12,611 bases of DNA from Deltaproteobacteria bacterium (GTDB taxonomy: Bacteria; Bdellovibrionota_F; JAHFAK01): the NCBI GenBank assembly GCA_023250585.1, contig JAHFAK010000069.1, positions 1 to 12,611 on the forward strand, in the 5' to 3' direction. This document shows positions 6,945 to 12,500 of this stretch, piece after piece. Numbering within the stretch: position 1 is the first letter of the stretch; the number at the start of each line of letters is the position of its first letter. The position numbers were made by a program, and so were the translations under genes. Below the pieces are notes generated by a model that was not told the DNA's origin, did no database searches, and saw only the letters and a program-made list of their open reading frames with translations.

Positions 6945-8552
6945 CTATTCTTCAAAATATACATATTTAAGTAAATGCATATCGAGAAGGTTTGGTAAAA
7001 ATCCTTTTATCTTAGGATTTAATAAATAACTTCGCGTATAAAAGTATATAGGAATAAAAGGTCCTTTTTCTAATAATAATTCTTCAGCCTTTTGATAAAG
7101 GCTGTATCGTACTTGTGTATCAACTGTTGCAGCTGCTTCTTTTATGAGCTCATCATATTCAGAATTTTCCCAGCCCGTTTGGTTCATTCCGCTTTTAGAA
7201 GTAAATATATTTAAAAACGCGCTGGGTTCAATGTAGTCTCCAATCCAGCCTCCTCGAGCAATGTCATAATTAAGTGTTTTTACATTGTTGAGGTAAACCT
7301 TCCATTCTTGATTAAAAAGTTTTACCTCAATGTTGAGATTTTTTCGTAACATATCCTGAAGAGCTAGCGCTATTCGTTGGTGATCAAGTTGGGTATTATA
7401 CAAAATTTCCAACGATGGAAATCCTTTTCCATGAGGATATCCTGCTTCAGCTAAAAGAGCACGAGCTTTTTTGACATCGAATTCCAATACATTCGGAGAA
7501 GTATATCCATGAATTCCAGGAGGGACAAGAGAATAGGCCGGTAACTCACCGGCTTTCTTAATATAATCGGTAATTTTTTTTCTATCTATGGCAAGTTTTA
7601 AAGCCATGCGTACTTTTTCGTTATCAAATGGCTTTTTGGTAACATTCAGTCGATACATATAGATTGTTAAAAAAGGGTCAGAACGAAAGAATGGTTTCTT
7701 CCGCAAAAATGGAATTCGTATATCGGGTACTTCCTTTGTATAATCAAGCTCACCTGAGGCAAAGAGTTTTTGTTCAGTATCGAGATTTTCGATTGGAAGA
7801 AGCTCAACGGTGGTGAGTTTGACATTTGATGCATCCCAGTACGTAGGATTTTTTTTAAGAACAATCCGTTCTTGATGTAACCATCTGTCGAGTAGAAATG
7901 CTCCGTTGGTAACTATGTTTTCTGGTTTAGTCCAATTCCTTCCGTATTTTTCGACTGTTTTTTTATGAACAGGATCATAGGTAAAAAAGTACGTAAGTTG
8001 ATCAAAAAACGGAGTGGGCCCTTCGAGTTGGACTTGCAATGTATAGTCATCAAGTGCTTTTACTCCTATCATCTCAGGATCATTTAATTTGCCACTATTA
8101 AATGCCTGCGCATTTTTGATATAAAAAAGAATATATGCATATTCGGCCGCAAGTTTGGGATTTAATACTCTTCTCCATGCATAGACAAAATCATGAGCTG
8201 TTACCGGATCGTTATTAGACCACACAGCATTTTTTCGTAGATAAAAGGTAAAAACAGTTGCATCTGCATTTGGTTTCCAAGATTCTGCTACCCCTGGACT
8301 CGGTAATCCTGTGTGGAGATCGGGAGTAGTGAGTCCTTCAAAAAGATTTTCTACCACTTGTGACTCTATATTACCGGTAATTATTCCAGGGTCTAAATCT
8401 TGAGGTTCAGAACCATTACCCTTGCGAAAAATATGTGATACTTTTCCGTGTTCTTTTTTTTCTTTTTCTTCACGTTGAAGAGTGCACGTAGAACTGTACA
8501 TCATTATCAGGGTACAAAGTAAAATGTATGTATATCTACGGATACTTAACAC
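6945..8552 (-). CDS. oppA: Oligopeptide-binding protein OppA (SBP family 5)
   Basis: A 535-residue extracytoplasmic peptide receptor. The N-terminus has two arginines, a hydrophobic stretch (residues 7-19) and C23 in YSSTC. This could be a degenerate lipobox (threonine at -1 is atypical), so it may be a lipoprotein or a Sec-secreted protein. Family features: EPQDLDPG, VVENLFEGL, ESWKPNAD...FYLRKNAVWSNNDPVTAHDFVYAW, and later VRMALKLAIDR and ARALLAEAGYP. These match the OppA/MppA group, including its usual length. The start is GTG at 8552; a later ATG pair at residues 17-18 would destroy the signal sequence. First gene of oppABCDF. No Shine-Dalgarno is visible, and a predicted promoter lies immediately upstream. 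Confidence 0.94.
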   Translation of the reverse strand: MLSIRRYTYILLCTLIMMYSSTCTLQREEKEKKEHGKVSHIFRKGNGSEPQDLDPGIITGNIESQVVENLFEGLTTPDLHTGLPSPGVAESWKPNADATVFTFYLRKNAVWSNNDPVTAHDFVYAWRRVLNPKLAAEYAYILFYIKNAQAFNSGKLNDPEMIGVKALDDYTLQVQLEGPTPFFDQLTYFFTYDPVHKKTVEKYGRNWTKPENIVTNGAFLLDRWLHQERIVLKKNPTYWDASNVKLTTVELLPIENLDTEQKLFASGELDYTKEVPDIRIPFLRKKPFFRSDPFLTIYMYRLNVTKKPFDNEKVRMALKLAIDRKKITDYIKKAGELPAYSLVPPGIHGYTSPNVLEFDVKKARALLAEAGYPHGKGFPSLEILYNTQLDHQRIALALQDMLRKNLNIEVKLFNQEWKVYLNNVKTLNYDIARGGWIGDYIEPSAFLNIFTSKSGMNQTGWENSEYDELIKEAAATVDTQVRYSLYQKAEELLLEKGPFIPIYFYTRSYLLNPKIKGFLPNLLDMHLLKYVYFEE

Positions 8553-8561
8553 TATAACTTT

Positions 8562-8590
8562 ATTTTATAATCTTTAGAAGCATGAGTAAA
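8562..8590 (-). promoter_or_regulatory. Predicted opp operon promoter
   Basis: On the minus strand TTTACT (8590-8585) and TAAAAT (8567-8562) are 17 bases apart, with 4/6 and 5/6 consensus matches. The -10 box ends nine bases before the GTG start, implying a leaderless or nearly leaderless mRNA. The -35 box directly touches the target duplication of the element at 8599-8752. Confidence 0.4.
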
Positions 8591-8598
8591 GAATCATT

Positions 8599-8752
8599 GT
8601 ACCAGCTCATTTAATGGGAAAAATGAAGATGGATCCCGTGGTCAAGCCACGGGATGACAAACGGGAAACACTCTCAAATTGTCATTCCGCGACTTGATCG
8701 CGGGATCCATCTTCATAAAAATTACTTAATCCCCCATTAACTCAGCCATTAC
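8599..8752. mobile_element. MITE-like non-autonomous element, copy 2 (154 bp), upstream of oppA
   Basis: The terminal 20 bases (8599-8618) and the inverted terminal 20 bases (8752-8733) agree at 15 positions; both begin GTA and end TTAATGGG. The right end begins GTAATGG, the left GTACCAG. The left end matches the right end of the element at 4009-4165 at 18 of 20 positions, and both elements have exact 8-bp duplications. The interior is a different palindrome from copy 1. It contains no open reading frame. It lies between the divergent oppA and 8810 transcription units. Confidence 0.83.
8623..8716. repeat. Imperfect 38-bp palindrome with nested hairpins inside MITE copy 2
   Basis: Bases 8623-8660 pair with 8679-8716 at 33 of 38 positions around an 18-base loop. 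Each arm is itself a small hairpin: CCCGTGG-TCAAG-CCACGGG on the left (8635-8653) and CCGCGA-CTTGA-TCGCGG on the right (8687-8703). The differences between arms keep both local hairpins paired. The core resembles the 'GGATCCCG...CGGGAT' dispersed palindromes recalled from Rickettsiales and other Alphaproteobacteria. That resemblance is from memory and was not checked by search. Confidence 0.9.
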
Positions 8753-8771
8753 GAATCATTACAACAAAGTC

Positions 8772-8801
8772 TTGATAAGTTGTGACTTTGTTTTGTATAG
8801 T
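8772..8801 (+). promoter_or_regulatory. Predicted promoter of the three-gene unit at 8810
   Basis: TTGATA (8772-8777) and TATAGT (8796-8801), each 5/6 to consensus, with an 18-base spacer. The -10 box ends eight bases before the ATG, and there is no Shine-Dalgarno, so the message is probably leaderless. Confidence 0.5.
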
Positions 8802-8809
8802 TTTTAGTA

Positions 8810-9403
8810 ATGAAGTTACTCATGATAATAAGTGTCATTTTTTTAACTTTCCTCCAAAGTTCCTCTTTCTCAGCAAAAAAGAAAATCGGTGAAGGTCAAG
8901 ATAAAGATACACAAATAAAAGAAGATATTGCTGATATGATGGACTTATGGATCTTAAAAGATCGCATGATGGATAACCTTGAAGGCGTTTCTATTGCATC
9001 AGATAATGTTCTCGAATTTCGTTATTGGAAAGCCCGTGGTGAATCAAAAGTACAAAAAAAATATGGAGATCAATTAAAATGTAATGCCTTTAAATGGCTT
9101 TTTTTTGGCAGAACACGTTTTGCTAAAGGTATAGAGGAGGTATTTAAAAAATATCCTCAGTTCAAAGGAGCTCGATATATTTGGTTTGATAAAGATATAG
9201 AGCGAAAATACGATTCTGAAAAAGGAACTATAACAAAAAATGAAAAAATAATTTCGTACATTGAGATATACATGAGTAAAGAAAAAGCTCTCAAAAATGA
9301 TTGGGCGAAAGCTCAAACTGAAATGAAATCAATCGATGATTGTGTATTTAATGGTATTGGGTATGCGACGAGCTATAAATTTAATGAAAAATCCTTCAAT
9401 TAA
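8810..9403 (+). CDS. Hypothetical exported protein
   Basis: A 197-residue protein of unrecognised family. A Sec signal peptide is clear: MKLLMIISVIFLTFLQSSSFSA with likely cleavage after A22, followed by a lysine-rich mature start. The mature part is hydrophilic and mixed alpha/beta by eye, with two cysteines (C91, C178) that could form one disulfide in the periplasm. Aromatic patches include FRYWKARGE (70-78), FKWLFFGRTRF (94-104) and ARYIWFDKDIERKY (121-134). The start is the only ATG next to the predicted promoter. Its last 20 bases overlap the next gene, so the two are co-translated. No enzyme motif was recognised. The exported neighbour suggests a shared envelope or secretion context, but the function is unknown. 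Confidence 0.85.
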   Translation: MKLLMIISVIFLTFLQSSSFSAKKKIGEGQDKDTQIKEDIADMMDLWILKDRMMDNLEGVSIASDNVLEFRYWKARGESKVQKKYGDQLKCNAFKWLFFGRTRFAKGIEEVFKKYPQFKGARYIWFDKDIERKYDSEKGTITKNEKIISYIEIYMSKEKALKNDWAKAQTEMKSIDDCVFNGIGYATSYKFNEKSFN

Positions 9404-9788
9404 GTTATCCAAACAATTTTTTATTATAGTATTATTTTTATTTTCTACGATAAGCTACGCGGATAGGTCCGAGGTATGGATTAAAAACCTCCATCACGAA
9501 CACCCATTGATTCGCAAGAATGCTGTATTTTATTTGGGTAGAATGAAAGAGGAGAAAGCAGTTCCTCATCTTATTAAACTTTTAGGTGAGCCTCTTTCTC
9601 AAGATTTGGAAATAACAATTATAGGGGCTTTAGCAAAAATAGGCGATCTGTCCATATTGCCTTTATTGAGAAAACGGTATGTAAGGATAAATCCCAAAGA
9701 TGATATTTTGAAAAAAGCCTATATTCAAGCAATTGCAAAGCTTGAAAGAATCTATGAGTATCAATCGGATAAAGAAAAACAACCGTAA
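9384..9788 (+). CDS. Small exported HEAT-repeat protein
   Basis: From ATG 9384 the product is 134 residues. A signal peptide (KQFFIIVLFLFSTISYA, cleavage after about A26) precedes two HEAT-like helical repeats: HPLIRKNAVFYLGRMKEEKA with VPHLIKLL (about 40-67), then LEITIIGALAKIGDLSILPL (about 75-94). A last amphipathic helix (KKAYIQAIAKLERIYEY) completes the solenoid. The frame stays open back to 9336, but starts there would put 16 residues before the signal peptide, so 9384 is chosen. It overlaps the preceding gene by 20 bases and lies eight bases before the RNase Z-like gene. HEAT repeats usually bind other proteins; the partner is unknown and may be the product of the gene at 8810. Confidence 0.82.
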   Translation: MKNPSIKLSKQFFIIVLFLFSTISYADRSEVWIKNLHHEHPLIRKNAVFYLGRMKEEKAVPHLIKLLGEPLSQDLEITIIGALAKIGDLSILPLLRKRYVRINPKDDILKKAYIQAIAKLERIYEYQSDKEKQP

Positions 9789-9796
9789 ATATTTTT

Positions 9797-10762
9797 ATGG
9801 CATTACACGCATCCCTGTGCGCAGGAAAAAAAGGCGATCCTATTGTCTATGTTGAACTCGTTGGCAAAAAGCGTGCATTGCTTTTTGATTGTGGAGAGTT
9901 TCATTTAGAAGGAGCGCAACTTCGAAAGATTACTGATATTTGTGTCTCGCACACTCATATGGATCATTTTGTTGGCTTTGATCGTATAGTACGTGCCTCG
10001 TTAGTAGATGATAAAATTCTTACCATTCATGGCCCTAAGGGAATTATAAAAAATGTTCGTGGTAAAATAGCGGGGTATACCTGGAATATTACCGATAAAT
10101 TACTCTTGAAAATTCAAGTTAAAGAATATGATGGTACAACGATTCAGACCGTTTTTATGGATAGTAAAAATCAGTTTAAAGTTAAAAAATTACCGATACG
10201 CAAAGATAAAGGCATTGTCATTGATGATGATGATATTCAGGCTCGTTATGTTTCATGTTACCATAAAATTCGTTCGTATTCTTATTCTGTAAAAGAAAAA
10301 TTATTCTTTAATGTAAAAAAAGATGCGCTGTCTAAGCTTGATTTACAGCCGGGTCCATGGCTCGCGGATTTGAAAAAATATGCGCAAAAAAATGCATATA
10401 ACAATCGAGAAATGATCATAGATGGCCAAAAGTACACGGTTACTTTTTTGAAAGAAGCATTACTCATGCAAAAAAAAGGCACCAAAGTGAGTTTTGTTGT
10501 TGATGTTTTATTTTGCGATGAAAATAGGGAAAAAATTACAAAACTTGCAGAAAACTCCAGTTATTTTTTCTGTGAAACTCCTTTTTTAGAAAAAGATATA
10601 GATCGTGCGACTGAAACATGTCATCTCACGGCCAAACAAGCGGGTATACTTGCACGTGAAGCAGGGGTTACGCTCTTTATTCCCATGCATATTTCAAAAC
10701 GCTATAAAGAAGTAGAGCCAATTCTCGAGGAAGCTAAAGCGGAATTTGCGAATATAAAATAA
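9797..10762 (+). CDS. RNase Z-like metallo-beta-lactamase-fold hydrolase
   Basis: A 321-residue protein with the metal ligands of the RNase Z/ElaC group: SHTHMDH (H52, H54, D56, H57), H156 in CYHKIRSYSY, D236 in FVVDVLF, H276 in CHLTAKQA and H298 in PMHISKRY. LQPGPWLADLKK (183-194) also matches RNase Z, and an E in FCETPF sits where the family has it. The ordinary role would be tRNA 3'-end endonuclease. The N-terminus lacks the classical FLGTGAG-type opening, having SLCAGKKGDP in its place, so a divergent paralog with another substrate is possible. It is the third gene of the 8810-10762 unit. There is no Shine-Dalgarno and no signal peptide, so it is cytoplasmic. Its last 131 bases recur at 12344-12474. 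Confidence 0.9.
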   Translation: MALHASLCAGKKGDPIVYVELVGKKRALLFDCGEFHLEGAQLRKITDICVSHTHMDHFVGFDRIVRASLVDDKILTIHGPKGIIKNVRGKIAGYTWNITDKLLLKIQVKEYDGTTIQTVFMDSKNQFKVKKLPIRKDKGIVIDDDDIQARYVSCYHKIRSYSYSVKEKLFFNVKKDALSKLDLQPGPWLADLKKYAQKNAYNNREMIIDGQKYTVTFLKEALLMQKKGTKVSFVVDVLFCDENREKITKLAENSSYFFCETPFLEKDIDRATETCHLTAKQAGILAREAGVTLFIPMHISKRYKEVEPILEEAKAEFANIK

Positions 10763-10766
10763 TAGT
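10636..10766 (+). repeat. Direct repeat, left copy (3' end of the RNase Z-like gene)
   Basis: Covers the last 41 codons, the stop codon and four bases of the RNase Z-like gene. It matches 12344-12474 at 129 of 131 positions, in the same orientation and 1708 bases apart. Beyond 10766 weaker similarity continues for about 20 bases. Confidence 0.95.
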
Positions 10767-10842
10767 AACTCGTAATTTATTTTTTACTATCTTTCGATAG
10801 AAAATTGAATGGAAAACTGAGAAAAGCCCTTTAAGAGAAACA

Positions 10843-11319
10843 TCACTTACGAATTTTCCATTTGTTGTCTCTTGTTTTCGTAAAGTAGGGCATCGTATTG
10901 CTATAATTTTTCAAAATATATAGTATTTCTTTTTCTGTCCATTTATATCCTTGATTCATGAGGTGTTGGTATATTTCAAAAACTGAAAGTTCATCCATAG
11001 TTTGTAATAATCCATAAACCGTATCAAAAATTGGAATTCGTAGCGTACGCCCGTGTTTTGAAAAATATGGAACTCCTTGATGTATTCTAAAATATTGAGA
11101 TAACCCATAGACACCTTGTTCTGGTCCAATGAAAATAAAGTCTTCCTTTGAAGCTAATATTCGTCGAGCTGCATCAGGTTTAATTCCTAATTCAGAAGCA
11201 ATATCTTGAATATGCAGAGGTCCTCTTTTTTGTAAGATTTTTTTCGCTCGATCTTTATATTCTGTTAAAAAAAGGGAAAAAGCGATTGTCAGCTTTCCGT
11301 CAAAAAGCTCCGGGCATAT
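10843..11319 (-). pseudogene. Start-less reading frame encoding tandem winged-helix-like domains
   Basis: The minus strand is open for 158 codons from just after a TAA at 11322-11320 to TGA at 10845-10843. No ATG, GTG or TTG occurs until far inside, at the ATG in QTMDEL. The sequence looks genuinely coding. The first unit, AKKILQKRGPLHIQDIASEL with GIKPDAARRIL and a wing-like FIFIGPEQGVYGLSQY, resembles HARE-HTH or related winged helices. The second, LLQTMDELSVFEIYQHLMNQ with GYKWTEKEIL and NKWKIRK, repeats the pattern. The 5' end runs into the hairpin repeat at 11284-11358, suggesting that a repeat insertion or deletion removed the start and any N-terminal domain. Function unknown; a DNA-binding role is inferred. 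Use of a rare start codon (CTG at about residue 10) is an alternative to decay. Confidence 0.6.
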
Positions 11320-11358
11320 TTAAAGTGACTGACGCTTTTTGACGGGAAGCTGACAATC
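11284..11358. repeat. Hairpin repeat, 25-bp arms
   Basis: Bases 11284-11308 pair with 11334-11358 with one mismatch around a 25-base loop. It coincides with the broken 5' end of the minus-strand winged-helix frame. Unlike the two MITEs it has no recognisable GTA-type ends and no flanking duplication. It could be a palindromic intergenic repeat or a bidirectional structure upstream of the HEPN-like gene. Confidence 0.85.
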
Positions 11359-11473
11359 AAGAATGGCTCTTCGGATAAGTTCTATTCATTTCGGTAGATT
11401 TCTGAGTATATTGTTACCACAATGTGACCATTTTTGATATACAAATATACATAAGTTGACATTTTTTAATTTT

Positions 11474-11503
11474 TTGTCATTTTATGTATATGAACAATAT
11501 AAA
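11474..11503 (+). promoter_or_regulatory. Possible promoter of the HEPN-like gene
   Basis: TTGTCA at 11474-11479 and TATAAA at 11498-11503 with an 18-base spacer, giving a short leader that contains the GGAGA at 11516-11520. A TTGACA at 11456-11461 with poorer -10 candidates downstream is an alternative. The whole stretch is very AT-rich, so chance matches are likely. Confidence 0.35.
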
Positions 11504-11524
11504 TACATTTTTTGTGGAGAAAAA

Positions 11525-12241
11525 ATGGCAACTTATGAGTCAAATTCTAGTAAATATTTAAACAAATTTCATAGGGATCATGCCTATTACGATCTACTCA
11601 ATATTGCGATTCATCATTTTAAAGAAGCTTATTGTATTAAAAATTTTGTGAGGCTAAGAAAAATTCCTTTTCATGATACAAAAAAATTGGAAAAGAATTA
11701 TGCAAGTTCTGGAGATTTTGCAAAAGAGGCGATCATAGATAATGTTAAAATAACTACTTGCTTTGAAAATTACTTAAAAGGCCTTTTAATTTACAAAGGA
11801 TATATTATTCATAAAATTGATAGAAAAATAAAGAACAAAAAATTTGCAGCTCTTTCAAATGATCCAAGAGAACGTCCTATTAGAATCAGTCAGTTAAAAA
11901 AAATTGAGAATTACCGAAAGAACCCAAACACAGGGAATCTTAAATTATTTGGACTAAAAGAGTCAACAATAGGATTTAATGGGATATTAAATAGCAATGA
12001 TTATAAGAAATTACATAAATTACCCACAAATATAATGAAAATATTAAATGACATTAAAGAGCGTAGAAATACAATTCATTTTCAGCCAGTGAATCTATTT
12101 AGGAGTTCTGATATCGATCAATATAAACCTCTAATAGAGTTTGTTAATAAAAAAGTGATAAAGAAACACAATTTTTTTGTAAAAAAATATAGAGATAAAA
12201 AGTATTATAGAAATTTCGCCGAAAAATTAATTCCTATCTAG
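11525..12241 (+). CDS. Uncharacterised HEPN-like protein
   Basis: A 238-residue, lysine-rich, mostly helical protein with no signal peptide or membrane segment. The ATG at 11525 is chosen because GGAGA lies just upstream; an in-frame TTG at 11456 sits inside the promoter-like region. The segment CFENYLKGLLIYKGYIIHKI (79-98) and, later, KERRNTIHF (178-186) resemble the two halves of HEPN domains. R180-x4-H185 fits the R-x4-6-H motif of HEPN ribonucleases in abortive-infection and toxin systems. This is pattern matching only; I do not recognise the family. No nucleotidyltransferase-type (MNT) or other antitoxin partner is adjacent. It is more AT-rich than its neighbours and lies between the direct repeats at 10636 and 12344, consistent with acquired cargo. 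It ends at TAG, followed by a terminator. Confidence 0.75.
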   Translation: MATYESNSSKYLNKFHRDHAYYDLLNIAIHHFKEAYCIKNFVRLRKIPFHDTKKLEKNYASSGDFAKEAIIDNVKITTCFENYLKGLLIYKGYIIHKIDRKIKNKKFAALSNDPRERPIRISQLKKIENYRKNPNTGNLKLFGLKESTIGFNGILNSNDYKKLHKLPTNIMKILNDIKERRNTIHFQPVNLFRSSDIDQYKPLIEFVNKKVIKKHNFFVKKYRDKKYYRNFAEKLIPI

Positions 12242-12268
12242 TATTATTGGAATTATGCTTATGAAATA

Positions 12269-12303
12269 AAAAGGCCATCAAAGTTTTATTTTGATCGCCT
12301 TTT
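12269..12303. terminator. Bidirectional intrinsic terminator
   Basis: A-rich AAAAGGCCATCAAA pairs with TTTTGATCGCCTTTT with one mismatch and a short loop, and is T-rich on both strands. It would end the HEPN-like transcript on the plus strand. On the minus strand it would have ended the tRNA-Asp transcript. Confidence 0.75.
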
Positions 12304-12306
12304 AAA

Positions 12307-12348
12307 CAGGACCGACGAGATTCGAACTCGCATCTCCTCCGTGACAAG
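12307..12348 (-). pseudogene. Truncated tRNA-Asp (GUC), 3' portion only
   Basis: Read on the minus strand, the fragment contains the anticodon loop TTGTCAC (GUC), the 3' half of the anticodon stem (GGAGG), a four-base variable loop, a full T arm (GCGAG/TTCGAAT/CTCGT), the 3' acceptor strand CGGTCCT and a G discriminator as expected for Asp. CCA is not encoded. Upstream of the anticodon loop the sequence does not pair (CCCGC against GGAGG). Instead it is the RNase Z-like gene's 3' end, so the D arm and 5' acceptor strand are missing. An intact tRNA-Asp must exist elsewhere. Confidence 0.85.
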
Positions 12349-12474
12349 CGGGGATACTTGCACGTGAAGCAGGGGTTACGCTCTTTATTCCTATGCATAT
12401 TTCAAAACGCTATAAAGAAGTAGAGCCAATTCTCGAGGAAGCTAAAGCGGAATTTGCGAATATAAAATAATAGT
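12344..12474 (+). pseudogene. Duplicated 3' end of the RNase Z-like gene (direct repeat, right copy)
   Basis: Repeats 10636-10766 with only two differences, both silent third-position changes (Gly GGT to GGG at 12353, Pro CCC to CCT at 12392). It encodes the last 41 residues, including the SKRY motif histidine, and the stop. A TGA lies directly upstream in frame, so it cannot be expressed as a protein. It joins the tRNA-Asp remnant at a shared ACAAG. Confidence 0.93.
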
Positions 12475-12500
12475 GTCTCTCAATTTCTTTTTTATACTAA

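Larger units (their letters stand above)
8591..8760. repeat. 8-bp target-site duplication around element 2
   Basis: GAATCATT at 8591-8598 is repeated exactly at 8753-8760, abutting both element ends. Confidence 0.85.

Noticed and set aside
9336-9383. Upstream starts for the HEAT-repeat gene
   Set aside because: They would place 16 residues before a clear signal peptide and deepen the overlap with the previous gene.
10784-10803. Terminator after the RNase Z-like gene (CTATC-TTTC-GATAG hairpin)
   Set aside because: The stem is only about five pairs, AT-rich and without a proper T-tract context, so it was not annotated.
11284-11358. Third copy of the MITE family
   Set aside because: It is a good hairpin but has no GTA-type termini and no 8-bp duplication.
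11456-11524. TTG start for the HEPN-like gene
   Set aside because: It has no ribosome site and falls in promoter-like AT-rich sequence; the ATG at 11525 has GGAGA just upstream.
12307-12379. Complete tRNA-Asp gene
   Set aside because: The 5' half does not pair with the anticodon stem or acceptor strand and is instead copied RNase Z-like coding sequence.
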